Source of the DNA: Ideonella paludis | GTDB lineage: Bacteria; Pseudomonadota; Gammaproteobacteria; Burkholderiales; Burkholderiaceae_C | Assembly: GCF_018069865.1 (NCBI RefSeq) | Contig: NZ_JAGQDG010000002.1 | Coordinates: forward strand, 248,001-312,000 | Length of the DNA stretch: 64,000 bases | Direction: 5' to 3' | Shown here: in pieces, positions 38,286 through 48,428 of the stretch | Layout: each line of letters begins with the position of its first letter | Numbering within the stretch: position 1 is the first letter of the stretch | Notes under the pieces: model-generated | Seen by the model: the letters and a program-made list of their open reading frames with translations, nothing else | What the model was told of the DNA's origin: nothing | Database searches by the model: none | Made by a program: the position numbers and the translations under genes

Positions 38286-39959
38286 ATGCCTCTGCCCAAA
38301 GCACCTGCCTCCAAAGCCGCCACTCTGCCCGCCTCTGCCTTTGAAGCTCAGCTCAAGCCCAAGGCCCCCAAGTCGACCCGCAAAGCGCCCACACCGACCA
38401 GCCGCGATGTGCCTGAAATGCCAGCACCGCTGGCTGCGACACCGCCCACTGCCGCCACTGCGGCGCGATCGCAGCCCGCTCAAGGCGCAACCAGCCTGCC
38501 CGTCAAGGCCGTCAGCGCTTCTCCTTTGCGGCCGGCGGCACAGCCCAAGCCGCGCAAGATCCGCTCGAGTGGCCCCGCCAAACTGTTTGTGCTGGACACC
38601 AATGTGCTGATGCACGACCCCATGTCGCTGTTCCGCTTTGACGAACACGATGTCTACTTGCCCATGATCACGCTCGAAGAGCTGGATGGGCACAAAAAAG
38701 GCATGAGTGAGGTCTCGCGCAATGTGCGTCAAGTCAGCCGCGAGCTTGATGCCTTGGCCGCCGACAGCGGCACCGACCCTTCAGCGGGCATACCACTGGC
38801 CAAGACCGGCCACAAAGATGCCGGCGGCAAGCTGTTCTTCCAGACCACCTTTGTCGAGTTCAAGCTGCCCGCCGGCCTGCCGCAAGGCAAAGCCGACAAC
38901 CAGATCCTGGGTGTGGTGCAAGCCCTGCGTGAACAGCATCCGGGCCGCGAAGTGGTGCTGGTGTCCAAAGACATCAATATGCGCATCAAGGCAAGAGCCT
39001 TGGGCCTGGCGGCAGAAGACTATTTCAACGACAAGACGCTGGAAGACGGCGACCTGCTCTACACCGGCGTCATGGCCTTGCCGGCCGACTTTTGGGACAA
39101 GCATGGCAAAGGCGTGGAGAGCTGGAGCCAAGCGGGCTACACCTACTACCGCATCAGCGGGCCGCTGGTGCCCGCCTTGATGATCAACCAGTTCGTCTAC
39201 CTGGAGTCAGCTGACGAAGCGCCTTTGTATGCACGCGTGACCGAGATCACAGGCAAAACCGCCGTGCTCAAGACCTTGCGCGAGTACATCCATGCCAAGA
39301 ATGCCGTTTGGGGCGTGACGGCTCGCAATCGCGAGCAAAACTTTGCGCTCAACTTGCTGATGGACCCCGAGTGCGACTTCATCACGCTGACCGGTACCGC
39401 AGGCACCGGCAAAACCTTGATGACGCTGGCGGCCGGTTTGGCGCAAGTGATGGAAGACCGCCGCTACAGCGAGATCATCGTCACCCGCGTGACGGTGCCC
39501 GTGGGTGAGGACATCGGCTTTCTGCCCGGCAATGAAGAAGAAAAGATGGGCCCATGGATGGGCGCCTTGGATGACAACCTCGAGGTGCTGGCCAAGAGCG
39601 ACAGCAGCTCCGGCGAATGGGGTCGCGCTGCCACCAATGACTTGGTGCGCAGCAAGATCAAGATCAAGAGTTTGAACTTCATGCGGGGGCGGACCTTTTT
39701 GAACAAGTTTGTGCTGATCGACGAAGCCCAGAACTTGACCCCCAAGCAAATGAAGACGCTGATCACCCGCGCAGGCCCCGGCACCAAGATCGTCTGCCTG
39801 GGCAACCTGGCGCAGATCGACACGCCCTATTTGACCGAAGGTAGTTCCGGCCTCACCTATGCCGTCGACCGCTTCAAGGGCTGGCCCCATTCAGGCCATG
39901 TCACCTTGGCCCGCGGCGAGCGCTCCAGGCTGGCCGATTACGCCTCCGAGGTGCTGTGA
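38286..39959 (+). CDS. PIN domain-PhoH ATPase fusion protein
   Basis: A 557-residue two-domain protein. The first 95 residues are Ala/Pro/Lys-rich and disordered. A PIN nuclease domain begins at about 99 (KLFVLDTNVLMHDP, then LEELDGHKKG with conserved acidic residues), and a C-terminal PhoH P-loop ATPase has GTAGTGKTLMTLAAG at about 368 and FVLIDEAQNLTPKQM. Proteins of this PhoH2 layout have been linked to RNA unwinding/cleavage. The ATG at 38286 is preferred; a frame from 38196 would add a hydrophobic stretch that runs through the leader hairpin. Confidence 0.9.
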   Translation: MPLPKAPASKAATLPASAFEAQLKPKAPKSTRKAPTPTSRDVPEMPAPLAATPPTAATAARSQPAQGATSLPVKAVSASPLRPAAQPKPRKIRSSGPAKLFVLDTNVLMHDPMSLFRFDEHDVYLPMITLEELDGHKKGMSEVSRNVRQVSRELDALAADSGTDPSAGIPLAKTGHKDAGGKLFFQTTFVEFKLPAGLPQGKADNQILGVVQALREQHPGREVVLVSKDINMRIKARALGLAAEDYFNDKTLEDGDLLYTGVMALPADFWDKHGKGVESWSQAGYTYYRISGPLVPALMINQFVYLESADEAPLYARVTEITGKTAVLKTLREYIHAKNAVWGVTARNREQNFALNLLMDPECDFITLTGTAGTGKTLMTLAAGLAQVMEDRRYSEIIVTRVTVPVGEDIGFLPGNEEEKMGPWMGALDDNLEVLAKSDSSSGEWGRAATNDLVRSKIKIKSLNFMRGRTFLNKFVLIDEAQNLTPKQMKTLITRAGPGTKIVCLGNLAQIDTPYLTEGSSGLTYAVDRFKGWPHSGHVTLARGERSRLADYASEVL

Positions 39960-40130
39960 GGCTGCGCTTCGGCCCTGTCTTGGCGCCCTCGCGACATCCA
40001 GGCAGGGTGGGCGTGAACAATTCCGCTCACTGTGGCGCATCACCACCGGCACATCGATGTCAATGCCAAGTCCTTGAATTTAATGGATTTTCAGGTTGAC
40101 AGACCCTGCCTCCCCCCCTATCCTGCTGCG

Positions 40131-40790
40131 GTGATTCGACGCTTGTGTCCCCCTTCCCGGCCCCTTTCTGGGGCTTTAAGACTCTTGACCGTGCTGGCCA
40201 GCTTGCATGCAGCCGGGGTGTATGCCGCCCCTGAAGGGCTGCCTGCGGCCCCTGCGGCGGCAGCCTCGTCGACGGTGGTGGATCCAGTCATGCGCTTGCT
40301 CGAAGAGCGGGGCTTGATCGAAGCAGGTCGCTCGCCCGAGATCGTGCGGCAGGTGCGCGACACCGCTTCGGACATGGTGATGACCGCGATGAATTTCATC
40401 GGCGTGCGCTACCAGCGGGGCGGCAACTCCGCGGACACGGGGTTTGATTGCTCAGGTTTCACCCGCCATGTGTTTGAAAACAGCATTGGCTTGGTGCTGC
40501 CGCGACGGGCGGATGAGCAGGCGAATTCGGCCGGTCTGCTGCGCATTGAGATGGAAAACCTCAAGCCTGGTGATTTGGTGTTCTTCAACACCATGCGCCG
40601 AGCGTTCTCCCACGTCGGCATTTACGTGGGCGACGGCAAGTTCATCCACTCGCCTCGGACGGGCTCTTCGGTGCGTGTCGAAGACATGCGGCAGGCCTAT
40701 TGGGTGCAGCGCTTTAACGGAGCACGCCGTGCGCCGCAGATGCAAGCCGAGTTACCCCGGGGTGTGGTCCCCGCCACCACAACGCCTTAA
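40131..40790 (+). CDS. NlpC/P60-family murein hydrolase
   Basis: A secreted endopeptidase of the NlpC/P60 family (219 residues from the GTG at 40131). The GTG gives a normal signal peptide (two Arg, then LRLLTVLASLHAAGVYA); an ATG at 40083 would add a charged leader. The catalytic triad is visible: Cys in FDCSGFTRHVF, His in FSHVGIYVGDG, and a second polar His in FIHSPRTG. The family cleaves peptide crosslinks in peptidoglycan. No ribosome-binding site decides the start. moaA begins 51 bases downstream. Confidence 0.87.
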   Translation: MIRRLCPPSRPLSGALRLLTVLASLHAAGVYAAPEGLPAAPAAAASSTVVDPVMRLLEERGLIEAGRSPEIVRQVRDTASDMVMTAMNFIGVRYQRGGNSADTGFDCSGFTRHVFENSIGLVLPRRADEQANSAGLLRIEMENLKPGDLVFFNTMRRAFSHVGIYVGDGKFIHSPRTGSSVRVEDMRQAYWVQRFNGARRAPQMQAELPRGVVPATTTP

Positions 40791-40841
40791 TCCCTCAAGG
40801 CCGCAGGCTTGGGTGCCTGCACCGTGCAGCACAATTCGGGC

Positions 40842-41966
40842 ATGGGCGAAAAAGTCATACTGATCTCCGATGAGCGCCAGGCCACGAGCCTGCCCATCAC
40901 TCCTGCGACCTCGCTGCCAGTGGGCGGACTGCTGGCCGATGCCTTGGGCCGGCCCTTGCGTGACTTGCGCATTTCGGTGACCGACCGCTGCAACTTCCGC
41001 TGCAGCTACTGCATGCCTAAAGAGGTCTTTGACAAGCACTACACCTTTTTGCCGCATGCCTCCTTGCTGAGCTTCGAGGAGATTACGCGCATGGCTGCCC
41101 AGTTTGTGCGCCTGGGGGTCACCAAGCTCCGCCTCACAGGTGGTGAGCCGCTCTTGCGCAAGAACCTCGAAGTGCTGATCGCCATGCTGGCCGAGCTGCG
41201 CACCCCAGATGGCGAGCCCCTGGACATCACACTGACCACCAATGGCTCATTGCTCAAACGCAAGGCCCAGATGCTGAAGGATGCGGGACTGAGGCGTTTG
41301 ACCGTCAGCCTCGACGCGCTGGATGACGCCATTTTTCAGCGCATGAATGACGTGGGCTTTCCCGTGGCTGATGTGTTGGCCGGCATTGATGAGGCCGTGG
41401 CCGTGGGCTTGGGGCCGATCAAGGTGAACATGGTGGTCAAGCGCGGCACCAACGACCACGAGATCGTGCCCATGGCGGGCTACTTCAGACAGCGCTACGG
41501 CGCATCGGTGGTGCTGCGCTTCATCGAGTTCATGGACGTGGGCGAAACCAATGGCTGGCGCATGGACGATGTGCTGCCCTCAGCCCAGGTGATGCAACGC
41601 ATTCACGCACATTGGCCTCTGGCGCCCGTGCAGGCTACGGCCACCGGCGAGACCGCCGAGCGCTGGCGCTATCTCGATGGCCAAGGCGAGATCGGCCTGA
41701 TCTCCAGCGTCACCCAGGCTTTTTGCCGAGACTGCAACCGCGCCCGCCTCTCCACCGAAGGGCAGCTCTATCTGTGCTTGTTTGCCTCACAAGGCTATGA
41801 CCTGCGCGGCCTGCTGCGGGGCGGGGCCTCCGATGAAGACTTGCAGCGCGCCTTGGCCGGGATCTGGGCCCAGCGCCAAGACCGCTATTCGGAGCTGCGG
41901 GGTGCTGGCGCCCTGCCCGCCTCACCCGGTGGCCGCCGGGTGGAGATGCACTACATCGGCGGCTGA
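40842..41966 (+). CDS. moaA: GTP 3',8-cyclase MoaA
   Basis: MoaA is a radical-SAM enzyme that starts molybdenum-cofactor synthesis from GTP. The 374-residue protein has [11 protein letters not shown] binding the SAM cluster, [15 protein letters not shown], the C-terminal second-cluster cysteines around [19 protein letters not shown], and the conserved Gly-Gly end (HYIGG). The ATG at 40842 is preferred; a frame to 40809 adds 11 residues. It is separate from the moaD/moaE/moeA cluster 10 kb away. A GC-rich hairpin without T tract lies at its stop, facing the RND gene. Confidence 0.95.
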   Translation: MGEKVILISDERQATSLPITPATSLPVGGLLADALGRPLRDLRISVTDRCNFRCSYCMPKEVFDKHYTFLPHASLLSFEEITRMAAQFVRLGVTKLRLTGGEPLLRKNLEVLIAMLAELRTPDGEPLDITLTTNGSLLKRKAQMLKDAGLRRLTVSLDALDDAIFQRMNDVGFPVADVLAGIDEAVAVGLGPIKVNMVVKRGTNDHEIVPMAGYFRQRYGASVVLRFIEFMDVGETNGWRMDDVLPSAQVMQRIHAHWPLAPVQATATGETAERWRYLDGQGEIGLISSVTQAFCRDCNRARLSTEGQLYLCLFASQGYDLRGLLRGGASDEDLQRALAGIWAQRQDRYSELRGAGALPASPGGRRVEMHYIGG

Positions 41967-41994
41967 AGGCCGCCGCCGTCCGCGCCCAGCGCAC

Positions 41995-44900
41995 TCAGTG
42001 CGCGCCCATGGGCGCATCCACCTCCGGCTCGGTGTTCTCGCCCGGCACGCGTTTGCGGGCCATCAGGGTGTAGAGCGTGGGGACCACAAAGATGGTCAGC
42101 AAGGTGCCCACCGACATGCCACCCACAATCACCCAGCCGATTTGCTGACGGCTCTCGGCCCCAGCCCCGGTGGCCAGGGCCAAAGGCAGCGCGCCCAAGA
42201 CCATGGCGCCGGTGGTCATCAAGATGGGCCGCAGCCGCAATGAGGCGGCTTCCACCACCGCATCGTGCACAGAGCGCCCCTGCTGCCGCAGCTGATTGCT
42301 GAACTCCACGATCAAGATGCCGTGCTTGGTGATCAAGCCCACCAGCGTGATCAAACCAATCTGGGAATAGACGTTCAGCGTCCCGCCCGTCCACTGCAGT
42401 GTGGCCAAGGCGCCCACCATGGACAGCGGCACCGACAGCAGAATGATCAGGGGATCGACAAAGCTCTCAAACTGCGCCGCCAGCACCAAGAAAATGAAGG
42501 CCAGGGCCAGCACAAACACCAGGCCCAAGGCGCCGCTAGAGGCCTTGAACTCGCGCGAGACACCATTGAGCTCTGTCGCGTAGCCGGGCTTCAAGAGCTT
42601 GGCGGCCGTCGCATCCATGAAGCCAAGGGCTTCGCCCAGCGAGTATCCGGGGGCCAGAGACGCCGTGAGCGTGACGGAGCGCCGCTGGTTGAAGTGGTTC
42701 AACTCGCGCGGGCTGACGGCTTCACGCACGGTCACCAATGAGGCCAGCGGCACCATCGCATCGCCCCTGCCCTTCACGAACAAGCGCTCAATGTCTTGGG
42801 GTGTGCTGCGCCCGCTGGGCACGGTCTGCACGATCACATCGTACTGATCCGCGTCGCGCTTATAGCGGGTCACATTGCGGCCGCCCAGCATGGTCTCCAC
42901 CGTGCGCGCGATGGCCTCCACGCTCACCCCCAAATCGGCGGCGCGTTCGCGGTCCACTTCCACAAACACCTCCGGTTTGTTCAGCCGCAGGTCGCTGTCA
43001 GGTTGCTGCAGGCCTGGGTTCTTGGCCATCTCAACCAAAAACTGCTGCGTCACGCTGGCCAAGTTGGCATAGCTGTCGCTGGTGACGATCAGGAATTCCA
43101 CCGGCCGGGCTCTGAAGCCTTGGCCCAGGCTGGGTGGCGTGATGGGAAAGGCCGTCACGCCAGGCAAGCTGGAGACTTGCGGCTGCAGCAAGCGCGCCAA
43201 CTCCTGGGTGCTGCGCGTGCGCTCCGTCCAATCCACGGTGCGCAAAAACGCCGCGCCTTGCGTGACCGACGGATTGCCTGCAAACACAAACACCCGATCA
43301 AACTCTGGGTAGCCCTGCGCGATGCGCTCGACCACATCCAAATAACGGGCGGTGTAAGGCAGGGTCGCACCATCAGGTGCGGTGATGGGCAAGAAGATCA
43401 CCCCCCGGTCTTCGACGGGAGCCAACTCACTCTTGGCCTGGTCAAACAACCAATAGCCGCCGCCCGCGCTGGCCAACATGACCACCACCACCAGCCAACG
43501 CTGGCGCAAGCTGGCTTGCAGCAGCTTGGCATAGCCGTTGGACAAGCCTTGCAGCAGGCCCTCGACCGTGCGGTCGAACCAGCCAGGCTTGGGGTTGTGG
43601 CGCAAGAGCATGCTGCACAGCACCGGCGTGAGTGTCAGCGCGACAAAGCCCGAGACGATCACGGCCCCGGCCAGGGTCAAGGCAAACTCGGTGAACAGGC
43701 GGCCGATGCGGCCCGGAGCAAAGGCCAAAGGGGCGAACACGGCGGCCAAGGTCAGCGTCATGGCCACCACGGCAAAGCCGATCTCGCGCGCGCCCCTCAA
43801 GGCCGCCTGGAACGGTGCCAAACCCTCTTCAATGTGCCGGAAGATGTTCTCCAGCACCACGATGGCGTCGTCCACCACCAAGCCGATGGCCAAAACCAAG
43901 GCCAGCAGCGTGAGGGTGTTGACGGTAAAGCCGGCCAAGGCCATCAGCGCAAAGCTGCCGATCAGGCTGATGGGGATGGTGACCAGCGGAATGATCGAAG
44001 CCCGCAGGGTGCGCAAAAAGGCAAACACGATCAGCGCCACCAAGACCACCGCCTCCACCACCGTCTTGTAGACGGCCTTGATGGAGCGGTCGATGAAGAT
44101 GGAGTTGTCGTTGGCCTGCTGCACCGTCACCGACTTGGGCAGGTCTTGCTGAATTCGCGGCAGCAGGTCCCGCACGCCTTGCGACACATCCAGCGGGTTG
44201 GCCGTGGCTTGGCGGATCACGCCCAAGCCCACTGAAGACACGCCGTTCAAGCGCACGCGCGAACGTTCGCTGACCGCTGCTTCTTCGATGCGCGCCACAT
44301 CTTCCAGGTGCACGGAGAAATTGTTTTGCGACTTCAGCACCACGCGCTTGAACTGCTGCACAGTGTTGAGGTCGGTGCGCGCCGTCACACTGAACTCACG
44401 CAACTGGCTCTCGATGCGCCCGGCGGGCACTTCCAGGTTCTGGCGCCGCAGCGCATCCTCCACCTCTTGCACCGTCAAACCGTGCGCTGCCAGGCGGTCT
44501 GCATCCAGCCAGACCCGCATCGCAAACTGGCGGTCGCCGTTGATCTGCACATCGGCCACACCCGGCACGGTTTGCAGCCGTGGCCGAACCACCCGGTTGA
44601 CCAAATCCGTCACCTCCAGCGCCGACAAAGTCTCGCTGGTGAAGGCCAGCCACAAGGTCGGCTGGGCATCGGCCTCGACCTTGGCAATCACCGGCTCCAG
44701 CACCGTGGAGGGCAGCTTGCCGCGCGCCCGCGCCACGCGGTCGCGCACCTCGGCGGCACCGTCGTCCGGGTCCTTGTTCAGCTTGAAGCGCACCGTGATC
44801 TGGCTTTGCTCAGAGCGGGAGATCGAGGTCAGGATGTCGACCCCGTCGATGCCTGCGATGGAGTCTTCCAAGGGCTTGGTCACCTGGGACTCAATCACCT

Positions 44901-45069
44901 CGCTGGAGGCACCCACCAAGCGTGTGGAGACGGTCACCACCGGCTCGTCGATGCGCGGGTACTCGCGCAAGGGCAGCTTGTCGTAGGACACCAGGCCCAC
45001 CAGCACCAGCAGCAGGGACATCACGGTCGCGAAGACCGGACGGCGAATGGAAACGTCAGAGAGCTTCAT
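41995..45069 (-). CDS. RND multidrug efflux permease (HAE1/AcrB family)
   Basis: A 1024-residue inner-membrane RND pump. It opens MKLSDVSIRRPVFATVM and has the family's proton-relay pair in ALVLAIGLVVDDAIVVLE. The layout is two halves of six membrane segments with large periplasmic loops. The frame is open to 45249, but the ATG at 45069 gives the standard N-terminus and leaves 7 bases after the adaptor stop. Drug range cannot be inferred. No outer-membrane factor gene is adjacent, so it probably uses a shared TolC-like channel. Confidence 0.94.
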   Translation of the reverse strand: MKLSDVSIRRPVFATVMSLLLVLVGLVSYDKLPLREYPRIDEPVVTVSTRLVGASSEVIESQVTKPLEDSIAGIDGVDILTSISRSEQSQITVRFKLNKDPDDGAAEVRDRVARARGKLPSTVLEPVIAKVEADAQPTLWLAFTSETLSALEVTDLVNRVVRPRLQTVPGVADVQINGDRQFAMRVWLDADRLAAHGLTVQEVEDALRRQNLEVPAGRIESQLREFSVTARTDLNTVQQFKRVVLKSQNNFSVHLEDVARIEEAAVSERSRVRLNGVSSVGLGVIRQATANPLDVSQGVRDLLPRIQQDLPKSVTVQQANDNSIFIDRSIKAVYKTVVEAVVLVALIVFAFLRTLRASIIPLVTIPISLIGSFALMALAGFTVNTLTLLALVLAIGLVVDDAIVVLENIFRHIEEGLAPFQAALRGAREIGFAVVAMTLTLAAVFAPLAFAPGRIGRLFTEFALTLAGAVIVSGFVALTLTPVLCSMLLRHNPKPGWFDRTVEGLLQGLSNGYAKLLQASLRQRWLVVVVMLASAGGGYWLFDQAKSELAPVEDRGVIFLPITAPDGATLPYTARYLDVVERIAQGYPEFDRVFVFAGNPSVTQGAAFLRTVDWTERTRSTQELARLLQPQVSSLPGVTAFPITPPSLGQGFRARPVEFLIVTSDSYANLASVTQQFLVEMAKNPGLQQPDSDLRLNKPEVFVEVDRERAADLGVSVEAIARTVETMLGGRNVTRYKRDADQYDVIVQTVPSGRSTPQDIERLFVKGRGDAMVPLASLVTVREAVSPRELNHFNQRRSVTLTASLAPGYSLGEALGFMDATAAKLLKPGYATELNGVSREFKASSGALGLVFVLALAFIFLVLAAQFESFVDPLIILLSVPLSMVGALATLQWTGGTLNVYSQIGLITLVGLITKHGILIVEFSNQLRQQGRSVHDAVVEAASLRLRPILMTTGAMVLGALPLALATGAGAESRQQIGWVIVGGMSVGTLLTIFVVPTLYTLMARKRVPGENTEPEVDAPMGAH

Positions 45070-45076
45070 GGCGCGC

Positions 45077-46300
45077 TCAGCGTGATGCACCAGAGGCTCG
45101 TGCCGCAGCCGCCGAGGCACCCGAGGCCGCAGCGGCTGCCGGTTTGCCTGACTGAGGGCCACGCCCCAGTTTGGCCAAGTCCACCACCCGCACCGGCTGT
45201 TTGTCGCCCCGCTGCAAGCGCGCTTGGCCGGCCGTGATGACTTGGTCACCAGCGCTCAAGCCCTCCAAGATTTCCACCTTGCCAGGAATGCGCGCACCCA
45301 CCTTGGCCTCCATGCGCTGCGCTTGGGCTTGCTCGCCTTCTTGCACCAGCTTGAAGATCACTTGCTTGCCGCCCACCGGCACCAAGGCCTCCTCAGGCAC
45401 CAGCAGCACTTGGCTGCGTTTGTCCAGCACCAGCTTGACGCGAGCAAACATGCCACCTTTGAACAAGCCTTTGGGGTTGTCCAGCTTGGCCCGCACCTGC
45501 ACCGAGCGAGCGGCGGTGTCCACCTGAGAGTCAATGGCCTGCAACTGCGCCGTCCAGCTTTGGCCAGCCAAACCATCAAGACTCAACTCCACCGGCAGGC
45601 CGATCTTCAGGCGATGGCTGATGGCCTCAGGCACGCGGAAATCCGCCCACACTTGGCTGGTGTCGTCCACATTGAGCAGGTCCACGCCGTCCTTGATGTG
45701 GTCGCCCACGCCCAGATTGCTCAGGCCAGCCACACCGCTAAAGGGCGCAACCACCCGCATTCGGTCGACTTGGGCGCGCGCCACCGCCACTTGAGCTTGG
45801 GCCACTTGCAGCGCGGCGGCGTTTTGATCGACCGCACTTTGGCTGACAAAGTTTTGCGCCAGCAGCTCGCGGCTGCGTTGCAAATTGGTGCGGGCAATCT
45901 GGGCTTGCGCCTCAGCCTGCTGCCACTGCGCCTGCTGCAGGGCGTCGTCCAGTTGCACCATCACCTGGCCGGCCTTCACGGCTTGGCCCGGCACAAAACC
46001 CAGGGCTTTGACGCGGCCGGCGACCTCAGAGCGCAGCATCACGCTGCGCACCGCACGCAAGGTGCCCACCGCGGTGACGGCATCCTCCAAGGGGGCGATC
46101 TCCACCTTAGCCACTTCGACGGCAGCCGGCCCGCCTGGGCCGCGCCCAGGACCGCCCGCACCGGGCTTGGCAGGGCCGCTGGCTGCAGCAGAGGCAGTTG
46201 CGGGCGCCCCCGATGACCCCATGCGCTGGGACATCCACCAGCCGCCAGCGGCCACGCTGACCAAACCCACCACTGCGATAACCTTGTGCCATGTGCTCAC
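45077..46300 (-). CDS. RND efflux periplasmic adaptor subunit
   Basis: The membrane-fusion partner of the next gene, 407 residues. It has an N-terminal membrane anchor (VIAVVGLVSVAAGGWWMS), a lipoyl/barrel-sandwich region with VAGRVKALGFVPGQAVKAG, a hairpin, and beta-barrel domains. The C-terminal 25 residues are Ala-rich. The start is a GTG at 46300. No lipobox is seen, so it is probably anchored by the N-terminal helix. It lies 53 bases after rnhA on the same strand, where its promoter should be. Confidence 0.92.
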   Translation of the reverse strand: MSTWHKVIAVVGLVSVAAGGWWMSQRMGSSGAPATASAAASGPAKPGAGGPGRGPGGPAAVEVAKVEIAPLEDAVTAVGTLRAVRSVMLRSEVAGRVKALGFVPGQAVKAGQVMVQLDDALQQAQWQQAEAQAQIARTNLQRSRELLAQNFVSQSAVDQNAAALQVAQAQVAVARAQVDRMRVVAPFSGVAGLSNLGVGDHIKDGVDLLNVDDTSQVWADFRVPEAISHRLKIGLPVELSLDGLAGQSWTAQLQAIDSQVDTAARSVQVRAKLDNPKGLFKGGMFARVKLVLDKRSQVLLVPEEALVPVGGKQVIFKLVQEGEQAQAQRMEAKVGARIPGKVEILEGLSAGDQVITAGQARLQRGDKQPVRVVDLAKLGRGPQSGKPAAAAASGASAAAARASGASR

Positions 46301-46353
46301 GACAGACCTGCTTCTTTCGTCTGATGTTGACAGTGAAGATGTTGAGTGCGTTC

Positions 46354-46791
46354 TCAGCGCTGCACTTCAGCCACGCCGCGATTCGCCAGCGCATCCGCGC
46401 GCTCATTGCCCGGGTCACCCGCATGGCCCTTGACCCAATGCCAAGCCACGGTGTGCTGCGCCGCCAGTTCGTCCAGCCGTTGCCACAGCTCGGCGTTCTT
46501 GACGGGCTTGTTGTCCGCCGTGCGCCAGCCGCGCTTCTTCCAGTTGTGGATCCAGGTGGTGATGCCGTTGCGCACGTACTCGCTGTCGGTGTAGATCGCC
46601 ACCGTGCAGCGCCGCTTCAGCGATGCCAATGATTCGATCACGGCGGTCAGCTCCATGCGGTTGTTGGTGGTCTGACGCTCGCCCCCCCACAGCTCTTTCT
46701 CGTGCCCGCCTGAGCTGAGCCAAGCGCCCCAGCCGCCGGGGCCAGGGTTGCCCTTGCAGGCACCATCGGTGTAGATCGTCACATCACTCAT
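46354..46791 (-). CDS. rnhA: Ribonuclease HI
   Basis: RNase HI cleaves RNA in RNA-DNA hybrids. The 145-residue protein has catalytic carboxylates in [14 protein letters not shown] (Asp), [12 protein letters not shown] (Glu) and [13 protein letters not shown] (Asp), and the basic handle [11 protein letters not shown]. It is downstream of a YafS-like methyltransferase, which repeats the gloB-yafS-rnhA order of E. coli. dnaQ is not in the expected neighbour position. Confidence 0.96.
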   Translation of the reverse strand: MSDVTIYTDGACKGNPGPGGWGAWLSSGGHEKELWGGERQTTNNRMELTAVIESLASLKRRCTVAIYTDSEYVRNGITTWIHNWKKRGWRTADNKPVKNAELWQRLDELAAQHTVAWHWVKGHAGDPGNERADALANRGVAEVQR

Positions 46792-46831
46792 CGTTGCTCT
46801 TCTGCTGTGTGCAGCCCATGAGGCCGCTGCT

Positions 46832-47659
46832 TCATTCTTTCAACGCCCGCCGCCCTGCCACGGCGGGTGCTGCTGCGCGCTGACCCTTGAGCGCACGCCG
46901 CTTCAAGCCCACCAAGCGCATGCCGGGGACTCGCTTGACCGCCACCATGATGTAGCTGGCGCCCAGCACCGGCCACCAATGCTCGCCCAAGCGGTCCATC
47001 CAGGCCAAGCGCTGCAGCCAAGTGGGCGACTGTACGGGCAGACGCCAGCAACCAAATTGCCCGTGCTCGATCTCAAAGCCGAGCAGGCGCAGCCAATCGC
47101 GGGCTCGCCAGTATCCAATGAACTCGCCTTCGGGCGGCAAAAACAGCGGGGATCGTTTCAAACCCATGCCCTGCCGCATGCGACCTGCTCGCTGACGCAG
47201 GGCCCAGGCACTGGTGGGATTGAGCCCCACGATCACGACCCGGCCTTCGGGCCTGAGCACGCGGGCCACTTCGGCCAACGCCAAGTGGGGGTCGACCGCG
47301 CGCTCCAGCGTGTGCGGCAGCAGCACCAAATCCAGCGACTGCTCGGGAAAGGGCAGCGCCTCCGGGTCACAATGCAAGGTGGACAGCATAGGCAGCGCTT
47401 GCGTGCTGATCAGGCTGTCCGACGGCTCAGGCACGGGCAGCAACTCGGGCACGACCAATTCGTCGGTGGCCACCCAGCGGTGCGGCATGCGGTTGGCCCG
47501 CAAACCGTCCATTTCAGGCAGGCCAACCTGCAAGGCATGGAAGCCAAATATGTCGGCCACCGCATGGTCCAGACGGTCTTGCTCCCACCGCAGCAAGTAC
47601 TGCCCGGCGGGCGTGGTGAGCCATTGGCCCAACTCTATAATCGAGTCTTCTCGCGTCAT
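46832..47659 (-). CDS. SAM-dependent methyltransferase (YafS-like)
   Basis: A 275-residue class I methyltransferase-like protein. It has the post-I/II pattern [22 protein letters not shown] and [17 protein letters not shown]. The SAM-binding loop is not canonical (GxGxG is not obvious), so activity is uncertain. The C-terminal tail is Lys/Arg-rich. The ATG at 47659 shares bases with the divergent gloB ATG; an upstream frame (47698) would enter gloB. Synteny with E. coli yafS between gloB and rnhA supports the call; its substrate is unknown. Confidence 0.85.
   Translation of the reverse strand: MTREDSIIELGQWLTTPAGQYLLRWEQDRLDHAVADIFGFHALQVGLPEMDGLRANRMPHRWVATDELVVPELLPVPEPSDSLISTQALPMLSTLHCDPEALPFPEQSLDLVLLPHTLERAVDPHLALAEVARVLRPEGRVVIVGLNPTSAWALRQRAGRMRQGMGLKRSPLFLPPEGEFIGYWRARDWLRLLGFEIEHGQFGCWRLPVQSPTWLQRLAWMDRLGEHWWPVLGASYIMVAVKRVPGMRLVGLKRRALKGQRAAAPAVAGRRALKE
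47636..47641 (+). promoter_or_regulatory. -10 element of gloB (very short leader)
   Basis: TATAAT ends 16 bases before the gloB ATG, which predicts a leader of about 10 bases with no ribosome-binding site. The element lies inside the 5' coding region of the divergent methyltransferase gene. The -35 is not clear. Confidence 0.5.
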
Positions 47660-48428
47660 GAATCTGGTCGCACTGCCCGCCTTCTCGGACAACCTCATCT
47701 GGATGCTGCACGATGGCTCTCAAGCCTTGGTGGTTGATCCGGGGGATTCGGCGCCTGTGCTCGCCGCACTCACCGAGTGGCAACTGGTGCTGAGTGGCAT
47801 TCTAGTGACCCATCATCATGGCGATCACACTGGGGGTATAGAAGCCCTGCGCAGCGTGCTGCAAGGCCCTGTTTGGGGGCCGGCTCGTGAGTCCATTCCG
47901 CAGCCCTTCACCCCCCTGTCGGCCGGGCAATCGCTGGAGTGGCGCGGCCTGCGCTTCGAGGTGCTGGGTGTTCCCGGCCACACCGCCGGCCACATCGCGT
48001 TTTGGGGCCAGCCTGCGGGGCAAGCGCCGCTGCTGTTCTGCGGAGACACCCTGTTCTCGGGCGGCTGCGGGCGTTTGTTTGAAGGCACCGCGGCACAAAT
48101 GCACCAATCGCTGATGGCATTGGCGGCTTTACCTGCGGAGACGCGGGTCTGCTGCGCCCATGAGTACACTTTGTCCAATCTGCGATTTGCCGTGGCTGTC
48201 GAGCCTGACAACCAAGACCTGCTGCGTTACGTTGACCATTGCACGGCCGTGCGCGAGCGTGGCGAATTCACCCTACCGTCTTCCATCGGCCTTGAGCGGC
48301 TGATCAACCCCTTTTTGCGCTGCGCCCTCCCCGGCCCGCGGCATGCGGCCCTCTCTCAAGGTGCCGGCAGTGCCGCTGAGGTCGATGTCTTTGCCGCGCT
48401 GCGACTCTGGAAAAACAATTTTCGATGA
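47658..48428 (+). CDS. gloB: Hydroxyacylglutathione hydrolase (glyoxalase II)
   Basis: GloB hydrolyses S-lactoylglutathione to lactate, finishing methylglyoxal detoxification. The 256-residue metallo-beta-lactamase-fold protein has THHHGDHTGG, VPGHTAGH, GDTLFSGGCGRLFEG, and CAHEYTLSN, which supply the two-zinc site. The start [16 protein letters not shown] is the family's N-terminus, so the ATG at 47658 is well supported despite lacking a ribosome-binding site. Its start codon overlaps the divergent methyltransferase start, and its stop overlaps mltD by 4 bases. Confidence 0.95.
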   Translation: MNLVALPAFSDNLIWMLHDGSQALVVDPGDSAPVLAALTEWQLVLSGILVTHHHGDHTGGIEALRSVLQGPVWGPARESIPQPFTPLSAGQSLEWRGLRFEVLGVPGHTAGHIAFWGQPAGQAPLLFCGDTLFSGGCGRLFEGTAAQMHQSLMALAALPAETRVCCAHEYTLSNLRFAVAVEPDNQDLLRYVDHCTAVRERGEFTLPSSIGLERLINPFLRCALPGPRHAALSQGAGSAAEVDVFAALRLWKNNFR

